From assembly GCA_964390805.1 (NCBI GenBank), contig CAYMKL010000008.1, forward strand, positions 19,498 to 83,497: a stretch of DNA of 64,000 nt. Reading direction: 5' to 3'. The DNA comes from CAYMKL01 sp964390805. Lineage in GTDB: Bacteria > Chloroflexota > Anaerolineae > VGOG01. Of the stretch, positions 1 through 8,149 are shown piece by piece. How positions within the stretch are numbered: the first letter of the stretch is position 1; the number at the start of each line of letters is the position of its first letter. The position numbers and the translations under genes are program-made. The notes under the pieces were generated by a model. That model was not told the origin of the DNA. It did not search any database and saw nothing but the letters and a program-made list of their open reading frames with translations.

Positions 1-171
1 CACCGCCTGCGAGATGGTCCGCCCATAGACCAGGGCGTAGAGGTTGCCATCGCGGTTCTCCCGCACCTGGCAGATCCCTCGTTTCCCCTCTTTGATCAGA
101 CAGCGATGGGCACACAGGTTGCACCGCACACGGTTGTCCTCCAGCTTTTCGTACAGCATCGCTTCTTTCAT
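1..171 (-). CDS. amrS: Radical SAM enzyme, AmrS-like (5' end only)
   Basis: The first 57 codons of a minus-strand gene run off the left edge. The ATG at 171 follows a GGAGGG Shine-Dalgarno at about 10 nt. The translation has the start typical of the radical SAM enzyme of the AmmeMemoRadiSam system: MLYEKLEDNRVRCNLCAHRC, then a CQVREN motif and LYALVYGR. The Cys residues of CNLCAHRC and the following C belong to an N-terminal cysteine-rich segment; the radical SAM CxxxCxxC motif would lie outside the window. The substrate of this family is unclear to me. The gene is transcribed in the same direction as cooC, 225 bp downstream of it. Confidence 0.75.
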   Translation of the reverse strand, partial: MKEAMLYEKLEDNRVRCNLCAHRCLIKEGKRGICQVRENRDGNLYALVYGRTISQAV

Positions 172-344
172 CCCAGCTCATCCCTCCGTTTGGTGTCATC
201 GCGAGTCCTTCGATCCCTCAGGGTAAACTCCGCGAAGTAATCTCCCCTTGCTTTCAAGGTCCTCTGTCAACGAATAACCAACGAATAAACGAATGATTTG
301 GAGGCCATGCTGCTCCCAGCGGACGGCCACGTACGCTGGCCAGC

Positions 345-366
345 CGCTGGACGTGGACGTCCAGCG
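345..366. repeat. Inverted repeat downstream of cooC
   Basis: Perfect 10-bp arms (CGCTGGACGT and ACGTCCAGCG) are separated by 2 bp and lie in the 225-bp gap between cooC and the radical SAM gene. No T-run follows on either strand, so it is not a clear intrinsic terminator; an operator or a processing hairpin is possible. A TTGACA-like hexamer on the minus strand (265-270) lacks a convincing -10 partner. I see nothing else in 172-396. Confidence 0.4.
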
Positions 367-396
367 AGAGCAAGGGAAAAGCGGCTCGCAGTGACA

Positions 397-1179
397 CTAC
401 AAGCCGTCCAGCGACTTGATGATCTCCTCCACGGCTTGTCGAGCCGGAGACTCAGGGGGCAGCTCGATCAGAGGCAGGCCCTTGGCATCGTATTTGCCCA
501 CTGTGGGATCCTCTGGAATCAAGCCGATCAGCTTGAGGCCGTTTTCGGCGATGGCCTGCTCCAACTCTGACGCCAGCCTCAACTCACCTGACCCATCTTC
601 TGGCACCCGGTTTATGATGAACCGGATATCTCCCACCCTGGTATCCAGCTCTCCGATGAGCCTGGCTGCTCTGCCGGCAGCGATGATGCCGCGCATGGTG
701 GGATCAGAGACGGTGAGCAGGAGGTCCACGTCGCGGGTGGTGCGGCGGCTGAGGTGCTCCAGGCCGGCTTCGTTGTCTATGACCACGTAAGCATAGGATT
801 TGGAGAGGCGATCAATGGAGAGGCGCAGGATGTTGTTGGCTGCGCAATAGCAGCCGGGACCCTCAGGGCGGCCCATGGCCAGGAGGTCGAAGTCGCGCTC
901 TTCCACCAGAGACTGCTGAATCCTGAGGTCGAGGTAGTCGGGCTTGCTCATGCCTCCCAGCGATCCGCCGCTCTGTACCTCCTGCAGTGCCTCCTCGCGG
1001 ATGTCGCCTACGGTCTCGTAAACCGGCACCCCCAGGGCCAGGTTCAAGTTGGTGCTGGGATCGGCGTCAATGGCCAATACTGCGCCCGAACGGTTTTCCA
1101 CCAGGTATCTGATCAGCAAGGCGGTGATGGTTGTCTTGCCCGTCCCCCCCTTGCCTGCTACAGCGATAGTTTTAGCCAT
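397..1179 (-). CDS. cooC: CooC-type nickel-insertion ATPase for CO dehydrogenase
   Basis: 260 residues, the usual CooC length. It is a MinD/ParA-type P-loop ATPase with the deviant Walker A motif GKGGTGKTT at residues 9-17, DADPSTNLN at 38-46, and the CooC hallmark CYC at 110-112 in GPGCYCAANN, the Cys pair that binds metal in the dimer. CooC proteins use ATP hydrolysis to load Ni into the C-cluster of carbon monoxide dehydrogenase in the cytoplasm. The start ATG at 1179 has GGAGAAGG 4-5 nt upstream. No CODH gene is in the window, so the link to CO or Wood-Ljungdahl metabolism is inferred. It is unrelated to the secreted-protein cluster and is separated from it by rnpB and a terminator. Confidence 0.88.
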   Translation of the reverse strand: MAKTIAVAGKGGTGKTTITALLIRYLVENRSGAVLAIDADPSTNLNLALGVPVYETVGDIREEALQEVQSGGSLGGMSKPDYLDLRIQQSLVEERDFDLLAMGRPEGPGCYCAANNILRLSIDRLSKSYAYVVIDNEAGLEHLSRRTTRDVDLLLTVSDPTMRGIIAAGRAARLIGELDTRVGDIRFIINRVPEDGSGELRLASELEQAIAENGLKLIGLIPEDPTVGKYDAKGLPLIELPPESPARQAVEEIIKSLDGL

Positions 1180-1231
1180 AATCCTTCTCCGTCGTCAATG
1201 TTACTCATTTGCACTGAGTCTGTCGAAGTAA

Positions 1232-1260
1232 ATGATAATCCATAGGGGCTATTTTGTCAA
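1232..1260 (-). promoter_or_regulatory. cooC promoter
   Basis: Minus-strand TTGACA (1260-1255), a 17-bp spacer, then TATCAT (1237-1232). It lies 52 bp upstream of the cooC ATG and diverges from the rnpB promoter. A copy of the scattered TTCGACAGACTCAG-type repeat lies just downstream (about 1213-1230). Confidence 0.7.
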
Positions 1261-1347
1261 GTGAATTCAGAGCGTTTCAGTGGGATGACGAGCTAGTGGG
1301 GTAACGAGCCCTTGGGGCAGCGAGGTGCCGAGGCGCCGAGACCTTGC

Positions 1348-1376
1348 TTGACAATCAGATTGGTATGTGTTATAGT
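1348..1376 (+). promoter_or_regulatory. rnpB promoter
   Basis: TTGACA (1348-1353), exact 17-bp spacer, TATAGT (1371-1376). Predicted start at about 1383, at the first base of the RNase P RNA terminal helix. Confidence 0.85.
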
Positions 1377-1383
1377 TAAATCG

Positions 1384-1815
1384 GTGCTCAAGCAGGCCAG
1401 GCGATCGCGGGCGGCTTTTCCCCACGGTTTGGCTTCGTCCTTGCAAGCGGAAAGCTGTCCGAGGAAAGTCCGAGCTCCACAGAGCGCGGTGCTGGGTAAC
1501 ACCCAGGCGGGGCGACCTGATGGAAAGTGCCACAGAAACATACCGCCGTAACGGTAAGGGTGAAAAGGTGAGGTAAGGGCTCACCAGCGGTCCGGGTGAC
1601 CGGGCCGGCTAGGCAAACCCCGCCGGGAGCAAGGCCAAGCAGAGGGCGTGGCGAGGGAGGAGACATCCTCCCGAGCCGGGGGCTGCTCGTCCCAAGTACC
1701 TCGGGTAGGCCGCTGGAGGCGGCGGGTAACCGTCGTCCTAGATAGATGATCGCCGCCCTCGACTGGCTCGTAGCCAGGAGGGAACAGAACTCGGCTTATC
1801 GGCCTGCTTGAGCAC
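1384..1815 (+). ncRNA. rnpB: RNase P RNA
   Basis: The ends form a perfect 15-bp P1 helix: GTGCTCAAGCAGGCC (1384-1398) with its complement at 1801-1815. Inside are the conserved blocks of bacterial RNase P RNA: GAGGAAAGTCCG near 1459, ACAGAGCGCGGTGCTGGGTA, GGAAAGTGCCACAGAAA, GGGTGAAAAGGTGAGGTAAG, GGCAAACCC and GGAGCAAGGCCAA, and the 3' block CAGAACTCGGCTTAT before P1 closes. About 432 nt, a little longer than the E. coli RNA, with the layout of the ancestral (type A) form. It is the catalytic subunit that matures tRNA 5' ends. ORFs called across it are not real. Confidence 0.97.
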
Positions 1816-1833
1816 TGCATAGTCTCCCCGTTG

Positions 1834-1952
1834 AGTGTTGCTGCCTTACCTTAGCTCCAAAGGGAGCGCCAGATCCCCCCGACGAGTCACCGGATCTGGC
1901 GATCCGGTGGGAGCAGAGTACCATCGGTAGGGGCTGTCGGACCAGCAACACT
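1834..1952 (+). other. Structured RNA-like segment downstream of rnpB
   Basis: A 119-nt segment closed by a perfect 10-bp helix (AGTGTTGCTG 1834-1843 with CAGCAACACT 1943-1952). Nested inside are CCTTACC 1844-1850 with GGTAGGG 1926-1932, a small GCTCC/GGAGC hairpin (1854-1867), and GCCAGATCC 1868-1876 with GGATCTGGC 1892-1900. It sits between rnpB and the terminator, so it may be the 3' part of the rnpB transcript or a separate small RNA. I do not recognise the family. It has no good ORF. Confidence 0.5.
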
Positions 1953-1959
1953 GCACCAC

Positions 1960-2007
1960 AAAAAAAGACGCCCGCCTCAGTTATGACCCGAGGCGGGCGT
2001 CGCTTTT
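1960..2007. terminator. Bidirectional intrinsic terminator
   Basis: 12-bp stem GACGCCCGCCTC (1967-1978) with GAGGCGGGCGTC (1990-2001). On the plus strand it is followed by GCTTTT, ending the rnpB transcript. On the minus strand it is followed by seven T (1966-1960), ending the dockerin gene transcript that stops at 2059. Confidence 0.88.
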
Positions 2008-2058
2008 CTCGAAGTGCACTCCATTCACGTCTTCACGTTTGACGTTTTACTTCTCCTG

Positions 2059-4701
2059 CTAACAGGTGTCTCCCCAGTGCGAGGCGACGAGCATGATGTC
2101 CACCACATCAATGTCTCCGTCGTCGTCCAGGTCGCAGGCTGCGTCGTAGCGTGGTCCGCCTTCGACGGCGTTCCAGTGGCTGGCTACCAGCATGATGTCC
2201 ACCACGTCCACGTCGCAGTCGCCGTCGAGGTCGCCAGGGATGTTATCTTGCACCGTGACGCTACCATCCTGCAGATCCACGGAAATCGGATCTGGGGCGG
2301 TGTCCGTCACCTGCATCCCCTGCAGGTGCAGATCGCTTGCCCCCTCGGCCTGGGGCGAGAAGGAGATGGTAGCCAACACGCCCGACCCGTCTGGCCCCGG
2401 CGGCTCTCCAAAGCTGGCAGCGGCGAAGGTGACCGTCCCCAACTGGTTGTCTATGTCAGGGCCGACGGGCACGGTGCCGCGTCCTGTGCTTCCCAGGAAA
2501 TCGCCCAGCTCCACTCCTTCCGCCTGCACGATGTCGGGAGAGAAGGTCACGACGAACTGGAAGCTCCCCAGGTCGGTCACGTCTGAGATAGCCACATCGG
2601 TGGTGAAGTTTCCTCCGTTGAGTTGGGCCGTCTTCGTCGGCGGGTCAATCGAGACCAGAGCCCCTCCCGATGGCGTGGCCGTCGGGGTAGCGGTAGGGGT
2701 GGCTGTAGGGGTAGCGGTCGGGGTGGGGGTGATGGTGGAAGGGGTAGGGGTTGGTGTATTGGTGGGCGTGTTAGTGGCGGTCGGGGTGGCCGTGGGTGTC
2801 GGTGTTACTGTAGGTGTGTTGGTGGGCGTTGGGGTGGGGGCTTGAGAGCTATAGACAACGTAGTTGGCGGAATATCCCACCAACGAGATTCCATATCCAA
2901 TGTGCATATAGCCGTTTTCACCCCACCACGAGCTCCAGGAGTTTCTCAAGATCCACGCCCCATTTGTCCCCAGACTGTCATCCCAACCGACCAGGACGAT
3001 GGCGTGGTTTATGTCCGTACATTCGGGGCCTAGAAAAACACCGCCAGAGTAGTTCTGAAAAGCAGAGTTTACACAGACGGCAGCCGAAACAGGGCCATGG
3101 TCGTAAATGGCCTGTTTTATGGCCTCAGAGGATGGAACACCATATTCGCTACCTATGAATGTCCAGGAGTCAATCTGGTAAGGATGGGAGTAGGGGCCGC
3201 TGCAGTCTGCATCCCAGGCCACGTAGGGGAAATCTTCTTCCGGGACGGCTCCGGCCTCGGACTCGCTGTACGGTTTCTTCCATTGATGGTAGTCGTGGGC
3301 CCACCACCCACCGCCGCAATCCCAGCCATCTGTGTTACAGGAAACGAGGTACTGCTCTGACAGGTTTTCTTCAATCCCATCTTTGATCTTGATATTGGCC
3401 TCGAACGGACCCACTGTCCCGAAGGCCCAACAACTGCCACAGCTCCCCTGGTTCTTGACGGAAGTGACTCCTCCCTGATCTCGCCAGTCGAAAGCGGACG
3501 GGAGTACCCCAGGAGTGCCTGGCGTGGGAGTGGGCGTGGGGGTGGCAGTGACAGGCTGCCCCGGCACCTTACGGAGGACGATATCGTCTACATAGGCACC
3601 TTCAGCTTCGGTGACGGTGTAATCGCTGGCGAAGACGAAGGCGACCCAGACTTCGGGCTGGCCGGTCAGGTTGCCTAGTTCGTAGACATTTGTCAAATCG
3701 AAGTTCACTTCGTTCCACCCGCCAGAATCTCCGCTGGTTCTAACGCCATAAAAGTGGTTGCCGGTGATGGAAGCGCCCCAGAAAAGGTAATCGTAGTCCG
3801 ATTCGGAGAAGTTCCAATACGAGAAGAGCATTTCGGCGTCGCTGGCGCTGGTCAGGTCGAACGGCCCGTAGATCATCCAGGATTTGGCGCTATCGGGATA
3901 GTTATCACCGCAGGAAAGGCTAGCGCCATCTGCCCCGGTGCCTACGCCCCAACCACTGTAGGAGCCGGCGTGAGGTCTGCAATCGCGCTTGCCCCAGTAG
4001 TATTCACCGTGGCCGTCTTCGTTGTCAAACACGCTCCATGCACCTGGGAAGTCCCCCTCGAAGTCTTCGGCCACGATGTTGGTCCAACTGCCAAGATCCC
4101 CTTGCAGTTCCCCCTCCCCAGAAGTTTTCGGCTCAACAGGGGGGCGTCGCTGGGTCAGTTCCAAATGCGTAAACTCTTCCATGGCGGGCTTCGTCAGCCC
4201 TTTCTCTGGCGCGGTGACGGATGGCCCAACCACCTGGATAGAGAATTCGCTGGCTGGCTCCACCCCCTTTTCCCAGGGGCGTTGATAGACCAGCCTAAGG
4301 GAGCTCTGACCTGCACCGACCGCCCTGAAGCGCAGGATTTGCTTCTCTGGAGCGCCAAGCAGGGGGGACATTTGCTCGAACTCGGCCTCCCCCACCTGAT
4401 GCAGTACGTCCTGGTTTATCTCTACCACTTGCCACGAGTAGCCGGTGGACGGATTGCTCTCCAGGCTGATCACCAGGGTTTGGTCCTTGCCGAGCTCAGC
4501 CAGGCCGCCGTTGTCCTCCTCGGTCAACCTGATTTCTTCGGAGTTGGGCGCTGCCGCCGGTGTCGCTGCATCCAAAGGGGATATGGCGGCGGGAGGGATG
4601 GCCAGGACGCTGGGAAGCGAAAACAGACTGGTGAAAACGACCAGACAGGTTGCAGCGGCTGCCAACCTCTTGCCTGAAAGAAAGTGCCTCACATTCATCA
4701 T
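2059..4701 (-). CDS. Secreted chagasin-papain protease with cohesin and dockerin
   Basis: 880 residues; ATG at 4701 with AGGAG 9 nt upstream. Order of parts: signal peptide 1-34; chagasin-like cysteine-protease inhibitor (family I42) about 55-160, with NPSTGYSW at 83-90 and QRPWE at 140-144; immune-inhibitor-A-like jelly-roll domain about 205-380; Pro-Thr linker; papain-like (C1A) peptidase about 400-617 with Gln418, catalytic Cys424 in QGSCGSCWAF, His566 and Asn587; long Pro-Thr linker; cohesin-like domain about 683-817; two-repeat dockerin 822-880. The protein can therefore both receive a dockerin and dock itself, which suggests an adaptor or chain-building role. The built-in inhibitor may keep the enzyme latent until processed; this is inference. 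The two dockerin halves are DLDGDCDVDVVDIMLVASHW and DLDDDGDIDVVDIMLVASHW. It is the last gene before the terminator. Confidence 0.85.
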   Translation of the reverse strand: MMNVRHFLSGKRLAAAATCLVVFTSLFSLPSVLAIPPAAISPLDAATPAAAPNSEEIRLTEEDNGGLAELGKDQTLVISLESNPSTGYSWQVVEINQDVLHQVGEAEFEQMSPLLGAPEKQILRFRAVGAGQSSLRLVYQRPWEKGVEPASEFSIQVVGPSVTAPEKGLTKPAMEEFTHLELTQRRPPVEPKTSGEGELQGDLGSWTNIVAEDFEGDFPGAWSVFDNEDGHGEYYWGKRDCRPHAGSYSGWGVGTGADGASLSCGDNYPDSAKSWMIYGPFDLTSASDAEMLFSYWNFSESDYDYLFWGASITGNHFYGVRTSGDSGGWNEVNFDLTNVYELGNLTGQPEVWVAFVFASDYTVTEAEGAYVDDIVLRKVPGQPVTATPTPTPTPGTPGVLPSAFDWRDQGGVTSVKNQGSCGSCWAFGTVGPFEANIKIKDGIEENLSEQYLVSCNTDGWDCGGGWWAHDYHQWKKPYSESEAGAVPEEDFPYVAWDADCSGPYSHPYQIDSWTFIGSEYGVPSSEAIKQAIYDHGPVSAAVCVNSAFQNYSGGVFLGPECTDINHAIVLVGWDDSLGTNGAWILRNSWSSWWGENGYMHIGYGISLVGYSANYVVYSSQAPTPTPTNTPTVTPTPTATPTATNTPTNTPTPTPSTITPTPTATPTATPTATPTATPSGGALVSIDPPTKTAQLNGGNFTTDVAISDVTDLGSFQFVVTFSPDIVQAEGVELGDFLGSTGRGTVPVGPDIDNQLGTVTFAAASFGEPPGPDGSGVLATISFSPQAEGASDLHLQGMQVTDTAPDPISVDLQDGSVTVQDNIPGDLDGDCDVDVVDIMLVASHWNAVEGGPRYDAACDLDDDGDIDVVDIMLVASHWGDTC

Positions 4702-4964
4702 AATGTACGTCTCCTTTGCGTGTAGGTTTTCAGGGGAGCAAAGCCCTGGACGGCGCGGCGATCCAGTGCCACCCTAAGTGTAGCACAACCTAAGCGTTTT
4801 GTGGGTGAAAATAGCGTGAATTCGGTGTGAATTTTGCATGATACTGTTGGTTTGATAGGGTGTGAGAGATGGAAATAGTGAAGGCTTTGCGTGCTTTTCG
4901 TAGCTTTTCACGTGATTTTCGGTTAAAACTGCTCCTCTCAGAGACAGCGATTCCTTGATCATCA

Positions 4965-5024
4965 GTGTCAACTCAAGGCTCAAAGTCCCGTCCCCGGGGC
5001 GGGGCTCAGAGCGTGAGTTGACAC
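4965..5024. repeat. Strong hairpin downstream of the anchored cohesin gene
   Basis: Perfect 11-bp arms GTGTCAACTCA (4965-4975) and TGAGTTGACAC (5014-5024), with a GC-rich interior that also pairs in part (GGCTC with GAGCG-like bases, CCCCGGGG). It lies 15 bp past the stop of the 5039-6166 gene, with no T-run, so it may be a transcript end or stabiliser. The rest of the 337-bp gap (4702-5038) is the AT-rich leader of the downstream protease gene, where I found no convincing promoter. Confidence 0.5.
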
Positions 5025-5038
5025 AAGTGATTGGTTAT

Positions 5039-6166
5039 TCAGCCCCCTGGCCTGCGGGTGAGGATGAAGACAGCCACGATGGCCATAGCGAGGGCAGCCA
5101 GCATCAGTCCGAGCATAGCCGCGCCCGAAGGACTTGTTGCCGCTGGCGCGGATATGGTGGACAATGGGGTTGGTGAGGGCCTCGGAGTCAGCGCTGGCCC
5201 CGGGGTCGCCGAGGGGGACGGAGAAGCCGACGGGGCCGGCGGAGAGGTGGGGGCTGTTGTCGCAGCGGCAGGCGTTTGGGTGGCCTCCACGGTGGGCACA
5301 GCCGGAGATGGCGCCACTTCTGTCGGTTTCGTCTCGGTGGGCGCAACGCTCACGCTGGGCGAGGGCGGGGGGGGCTCGGTGGGCGTTGGCGTGGCGGGCC
5401 TGGTGACGATAGGCGTTGGCGAAGGCAAGGCCGTAGCTGCCGGAGGGGGCGTGTCCATCGCTTGGGATGTAGGCGTTGGCATGAGGGTAGCTGTGGCTGC
5501 TGGTGCAGCGGTGGCTGTCGCTCCTGGCACAGGGGTAGCAGTGGCCGCGGGCGCAACGGTGGCAGTGGTCGCGGGCACAGAGGTAGCAGTGGCTGCTGGC
5601 GCGGGAGTAGCAGTGGCTGCTGGCGCAGTGGTAGCTGTGGCCGCTGGCGTCGGTGCTTCCGCGCTCCCCACCACAACTCGCCCACCCTCCACCGCGACCT
5701 GCTGGGTACTAGCCGCCGTGTCCAACACCTGGACGTCCTGCAACCCCAGGTCACTGCTGCCTTCCCCTTGGGCGATGCAAGTGATAGTGGCCAAGACGCC
5801 CGCTCCGCTGGGCCCCGGCGCGCTCCCGAAACCGATGGCCCCCAAGATCACCTTTCCTTCCGCGTTGTTCACTTCAGGTTCCATGGGGATCACAGAGTTT
5901 CCTGTGCTCTCCAGGAAAGTGCTCAGGACTGCTTCCGTCACCTGCAGGATGGATGGGTCGTAGACCAGATTGAACTGGAAAGCTCCCAGATTGTCGGCCT
6001 CTTCAATCACCACTTGTATGACGAAGGTCTCGTTCAGGTGCACTGCCAGGTCCGCAGGCTCTATCCTCACCCGGGTATCGGGTGCCATAGCGCTGACCTC
6101 AGGGATACCTGCTGTGGCCACGATCAGGGTGAGCAGGAGGATGATCAGTTGTTTGCCTTTGGGCAT
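5039..6166 (-). CDS. Membrane-anchored single-cohesin protein
   Basis: 375 residues from the ATG at 6166, chosen because GGAG lies 7 nt upstream and a signal peptide begins there (residues 1-26); the longer reading upstream has no ribosome site. Residues about 31-167 form a cohesin-like domain with AFQFNLVYDPSIL and GAGVLATITCIAQGEG-type strands. A Pro/Ala/Thr-rich spacer of about 180 residues follows, long enough to cross a cell wall. A hydrophobic C-terminal helix (about 349-369) then leads into a short basic tail, TRRPGG. This is the layout of a surface anchor that holds one dockerin partner. It has no dockerin itself. The domain is closest to the 12142-12849 cohesin (RIEPADL, LESTGNS, DTAA, VEGGRVVV shared). 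Confidence 0.85.
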   Translation of the reverse strand: MPKGKQLIILLLTLIVATAGIPEVSAMAPDTRVRIEPADLAVHLNETFVIQVVIEEADNLGAFQFNLVYDPSILQVTEAVLSTFLESTGNSVIPMEPEVNNAEGKVILGAIGFGSAPGPSGAGVLATITCIAQGEGSSDLGLQDVQVLDTAASTQQVAVEGGRVVVGSAEAPTPAATATTAPAATATPAPAATATSVPATTATVAPAATATPVPGATATAAPAATATLMPTPTSQAMDTPPPAATALPSPTPIVTRPATPTPTEPPPPSPSVSVAPTETKPTEVAPSPAVPTVEATQTPAAATTAPTSPPAPSASPSPSATPGPALTPRPSPTPLSTISAPAATSPSGAAMLGLMLAALAMAIVAVFILTRRPGG

Positions 6167-6222
6167 GGTGGTTCTCCGTTCATAAGTCGAAGACGGCGCC
6201 GACTTCTCGGTCTGCTGAAAAG

Positions 6223-6295
6223 GCAAAGCCCTTTGGGCTGTCTGTCATCTTAGCCCGTAGGGCTTTGCTCTTTCAGTACGGAGCTTTCAGCTCCG
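6223..6295. repeat. REP-like double palindrome in the intergenic gap
   Basis: GCAAAGCCC (6223-6231) pairs with GGGCTTTGC (6260-6268), and CGGAGCT (6279-6285) with AGCTCCG (6289-6295). It resembles the repeat found twice inside the 22103-25240 gene. It fills most of the 147-bp gap between the matrixin and cohesin genes. Confidence 0.6.
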
Positions 6296-6313
6296 TGCGG
6301 TGGCTCCAGAACC

Positions 6314-7915
6314 TCAGCAGGTCTCTCCCCACTGCCCGGAGACGATCATGATGTCCACGACGTCAATGTCCCCGTCACTGTCCAGGTCGAAATTGGGATC
6401 GTAGTCGGGATCGCCCACGGAGGTATTCCACCGACTGGCTACTTCCTGGATGTCCAAGACATCTACGACTCCACTTCCATCAACGTCACCAAGGAGGACG
6501 CAGGGCGTGCTGGTGGCCGTCGGTGTGGCAGTGGGAGTTGGTGTAGGTGTAGGGGTGGCCGTTGGGGTGGGGGTTGGTGTCGGCGTGGCCGTTGGAGTAG
6601 GAGTGGAGGTGGGGGGAGAGCTGCCAGGGTAGATGTAACGAATGCCATCTTCGTCGCTGGAGTCGAGAGTCCGCTTCTTCGTCTCACCATAAGCACCGTA
6701 GCCGTACATCGTCACCTCGCTGTTGCACGACTGGTACAGATCCACCAGCAGCAGGGAGTGACCAAGCTCGTGGGTGGCGATGTTTTGTACATCCATCCTG
6801 TATGGTGGGGGACCGTTGGGATCAGCGCTCCAGTTGAAGCTGTCGTCAAAGACCACATCGCTCTCAAGTATGTTGCCGCCCGAGTACCAGACGTAGTTTG
6901 TGGCTATGGAGCCGCCAGTGCTGCCCCATCTGAGCACGTTGTGGCCGTCGTAAGTAGGAGCTGAGTTGGTCGTAGCTCCAGCGTAGTTGAAGGTGAAGCA
7001 CGAACCAGCGACGTTGCCCCAGGTGCTGGCCGCAGCCTGGATGGCAGCGCCCTCGCCAGTGGTATCCGCCGTATTCTCGTAGATCTCGTAGCCCTTGGTG
7101 GGGCATGATCCCGGCCACTTGATCCCTGCATAGAAATCGCTCATCGTGGGGGGGCAGGTTTCGGCGGCCAGAGCCGCCACTGCTCCCGTGTACCTGGTAG
7201 CGCTGAACTCTGTCACGGTCTCGGCGCGACCTTCCGGTGCCGCCGAGTCTTCATTGGTTCCACTGACCCAATCGGCAGCCGGGTCTATTGGGGCCTCATT
7301 GGTGCCGTTGGCCCAATCCACAGCCGGATCTATTTGGGCCTCAGTGTCGCCGCTCACCCAGTCCACTTCCGAGTCCGTGGGGGTCTCATAGGTGTCGCTG
7401 ATCCACGAGTACGATAGATCAGGCGATGTCGGGGAGCCTTGTATGACGGCCCTTACATAGCCAGTAAACTGGTTAACGGGTACCTTCTTTTCCACCACCA
7501 TGTCATCCACCACGGTGAATTTGCCCTGGAACCAACCGACGATCTGGTAGGCCTCTTCCCTCAGGAAGAGAATGACCTCTTGGCCTTCCTCAAAAGTCGG
7601 GGTATCGGATACCCACAGAGTGATCTCCCCTACTGTGCCTCCAGGAACCTCGATGGTAACATCCCCGGCCGTAGTTCCTCCCTTGAGGTAGCTCCCCACC
7701 GAGACGCTGACAGAGGTGTAGATCATCGTCTGGTCTTTGTTCCAGTGCGCTTCGGCTTTTGATACTTTTCCTTGCAATATAGTGCTCGCCTTGCCGATCA
7801 GGTCTGCCAGGCTCATCGCTTCCACCTCGGCTGATGCAGTTCCCACGAAGGCGAAAAGCATCAGGCCCGCCAGGCACAACATGGCGCCCACTTTGAGTGA
7901 ATGTCTCTTGCTCAT
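6314..7915 (-). CDS. Secreted matrixin-like metalloprotease with dockerin
   Basis: 533 residues; ATG at 7915 with AAAGGAG 7 nt upstream. Signal peptide 1-29; beta-rich N-terminal domain about 30-155 (likely propeptide or binding region); three 17-residue acidic repeats at about 181-222 (D-x-A-x-DW-x-x-GTNE type); metalloprotease domain about 254-430 with the zinc motif HELGHSLLLVD, ligands His382, His386 and probably Asp392 in place of the usual third His, and Met403 of a Met-turn; a typical matrixin ending SSDEDGIRYIYP; Pro-Thr linker 433-470; dockerin 471-533 ending WGETC. The Asp ligand resembles snapalysin-type enzymes. It is preceded by a promoter and a c-di-GMP-I riboswitch with a terminator, so expression is probably tied to cellular c-di-GMP. 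Confidence 0.85.
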   Translation of the reverse strand: MSKRHSLKVGAMLCLAGLMLFAFVGTASAEVEAMSLADLIGKASTILQGKVSKAEAHWNKDQTMIYTSVSVSVGSYLKGGTTAGDVTIEVPGGTVGEITLWVSDTPTFEEGQEVILFLREEAYQIVGWFQGKFTVVDDMVVEKKVPVNQFTGYVRAVIQGSPTSPDLSYSWISDTYETPTDSEVDWVSGDTEAQIDPAVDWANGTNEAPIDPAADWVSGTNEDSAAPEGRAETVTEFSATRYTGAVAALAAETCPPTMSDFYAGIKWPGSCPTKGYEIYENTADTTGEGAAIQAAASTWGNVAGSCFTFNYAGATTNSAPTYDGHNVLRWGSTGGSIATNYVWYSGGNILESDVVFDDSFNWSADPNGPPPYRMDVQNIATHELGHSLLLVDLYQSCNSEVTMYGYGAYGETKKRTLDSSDEDGIRYIYPGSSPPTSTPTPTATPTPTPTPTATPTPTPTPTATPTATSTPCVLLGDVDGSGVVDVLDIQEVASRWNTSVGDPDYDPNFDLDSDGDIDVVDIMIVSGQWGETC

Positions 7916-7980
7916 GGTATAGCTCCTTTCTCTTTCGAGAGATACCTACTTTACCATACAGCTTGAGTAGTGGACTTCGG

Positions 7981-8026
7981 AAAAGCAAAAAGCGTGCTGC
8001 CACAACGGTTTGCTTGGACAGCACGC
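7981..8026 (-). terminator. Riboswitch-controlled terminator
   Basis: Minus-strand stem GCGTGCTGTCC (8026-8016) with GGCAGCACGC (8001-7992), then TTTTTGCTTTT. It lies between the c-di-GMP aptamer and the matrixin start codon, 66 bp before the gene. Its 5' arm contains GCTGTCC (8022-8016), complementary to GGACAGC in the aptamer (8060-8054). Confidence 0.88.
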
Positions 8027-8041
8027 ACATTATGAACTGTC

Positions 8042-8132
8042 TTCGGCAACCCGGCTGTCCTATTAGCTGACTCCGCTAACGTAGACCCGTGGCTTTGCGT
8101 CCCCACCTTTCGATGGGTTTGCCTTTTTCGGA
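8042..8132 (-). promoter_or_regulatory. Cyclic di-GMP-I (GEMM) riboswitch aptamer
   Basis: The minus strand carries the GEMM-I signature in order: GGCAAACC, a GAAA tetraloop stem (CCCATCGAAAGGTGGG), GACGCAAAGCCACGGGTCT, a second stem GTTAGC...GCTAAT, then GGACAGCCGGGTTGCC. These match the conserved ligand pocket and the tetraloop-receptor bases of the class. It is 11 nt from the predicted transcript start and is followed by a terminator. The only protein gene in reach is the dockerin matrixin at 6314-7915. Confidence 0.95.
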
Positions 8133-8149
8133 GGGGCTAGGTTGATTAT

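Noticed and set aside
1900..1930. 5S rRNA on the minus strand (contains CCGATGGTACT)
   Set aside because: Only that 11-base block matches; the position within the segment and the rest of the 5S consensus do not fit.
2623..3033. Long plus-strand ORFs with Val-Gly or Arg-Gly repeats opposite Pro-Thr linkers (also at 8544-10490, 5276-6253 and others)
   Set aside because: They are antisense shadows of GC-rich linker and domain codons in real secreted genes; no ribosome sites or signal peptides of their own.
4883..4892. Second c-di-GMP riboswitch upstream of the chagasin-papain gene (ACGCAAAGCC on the minus strand)
   Set aside because: The GGCAAACC and GGTTGCC arms and the GAAA stem are absent around it; a chance 10-mer.
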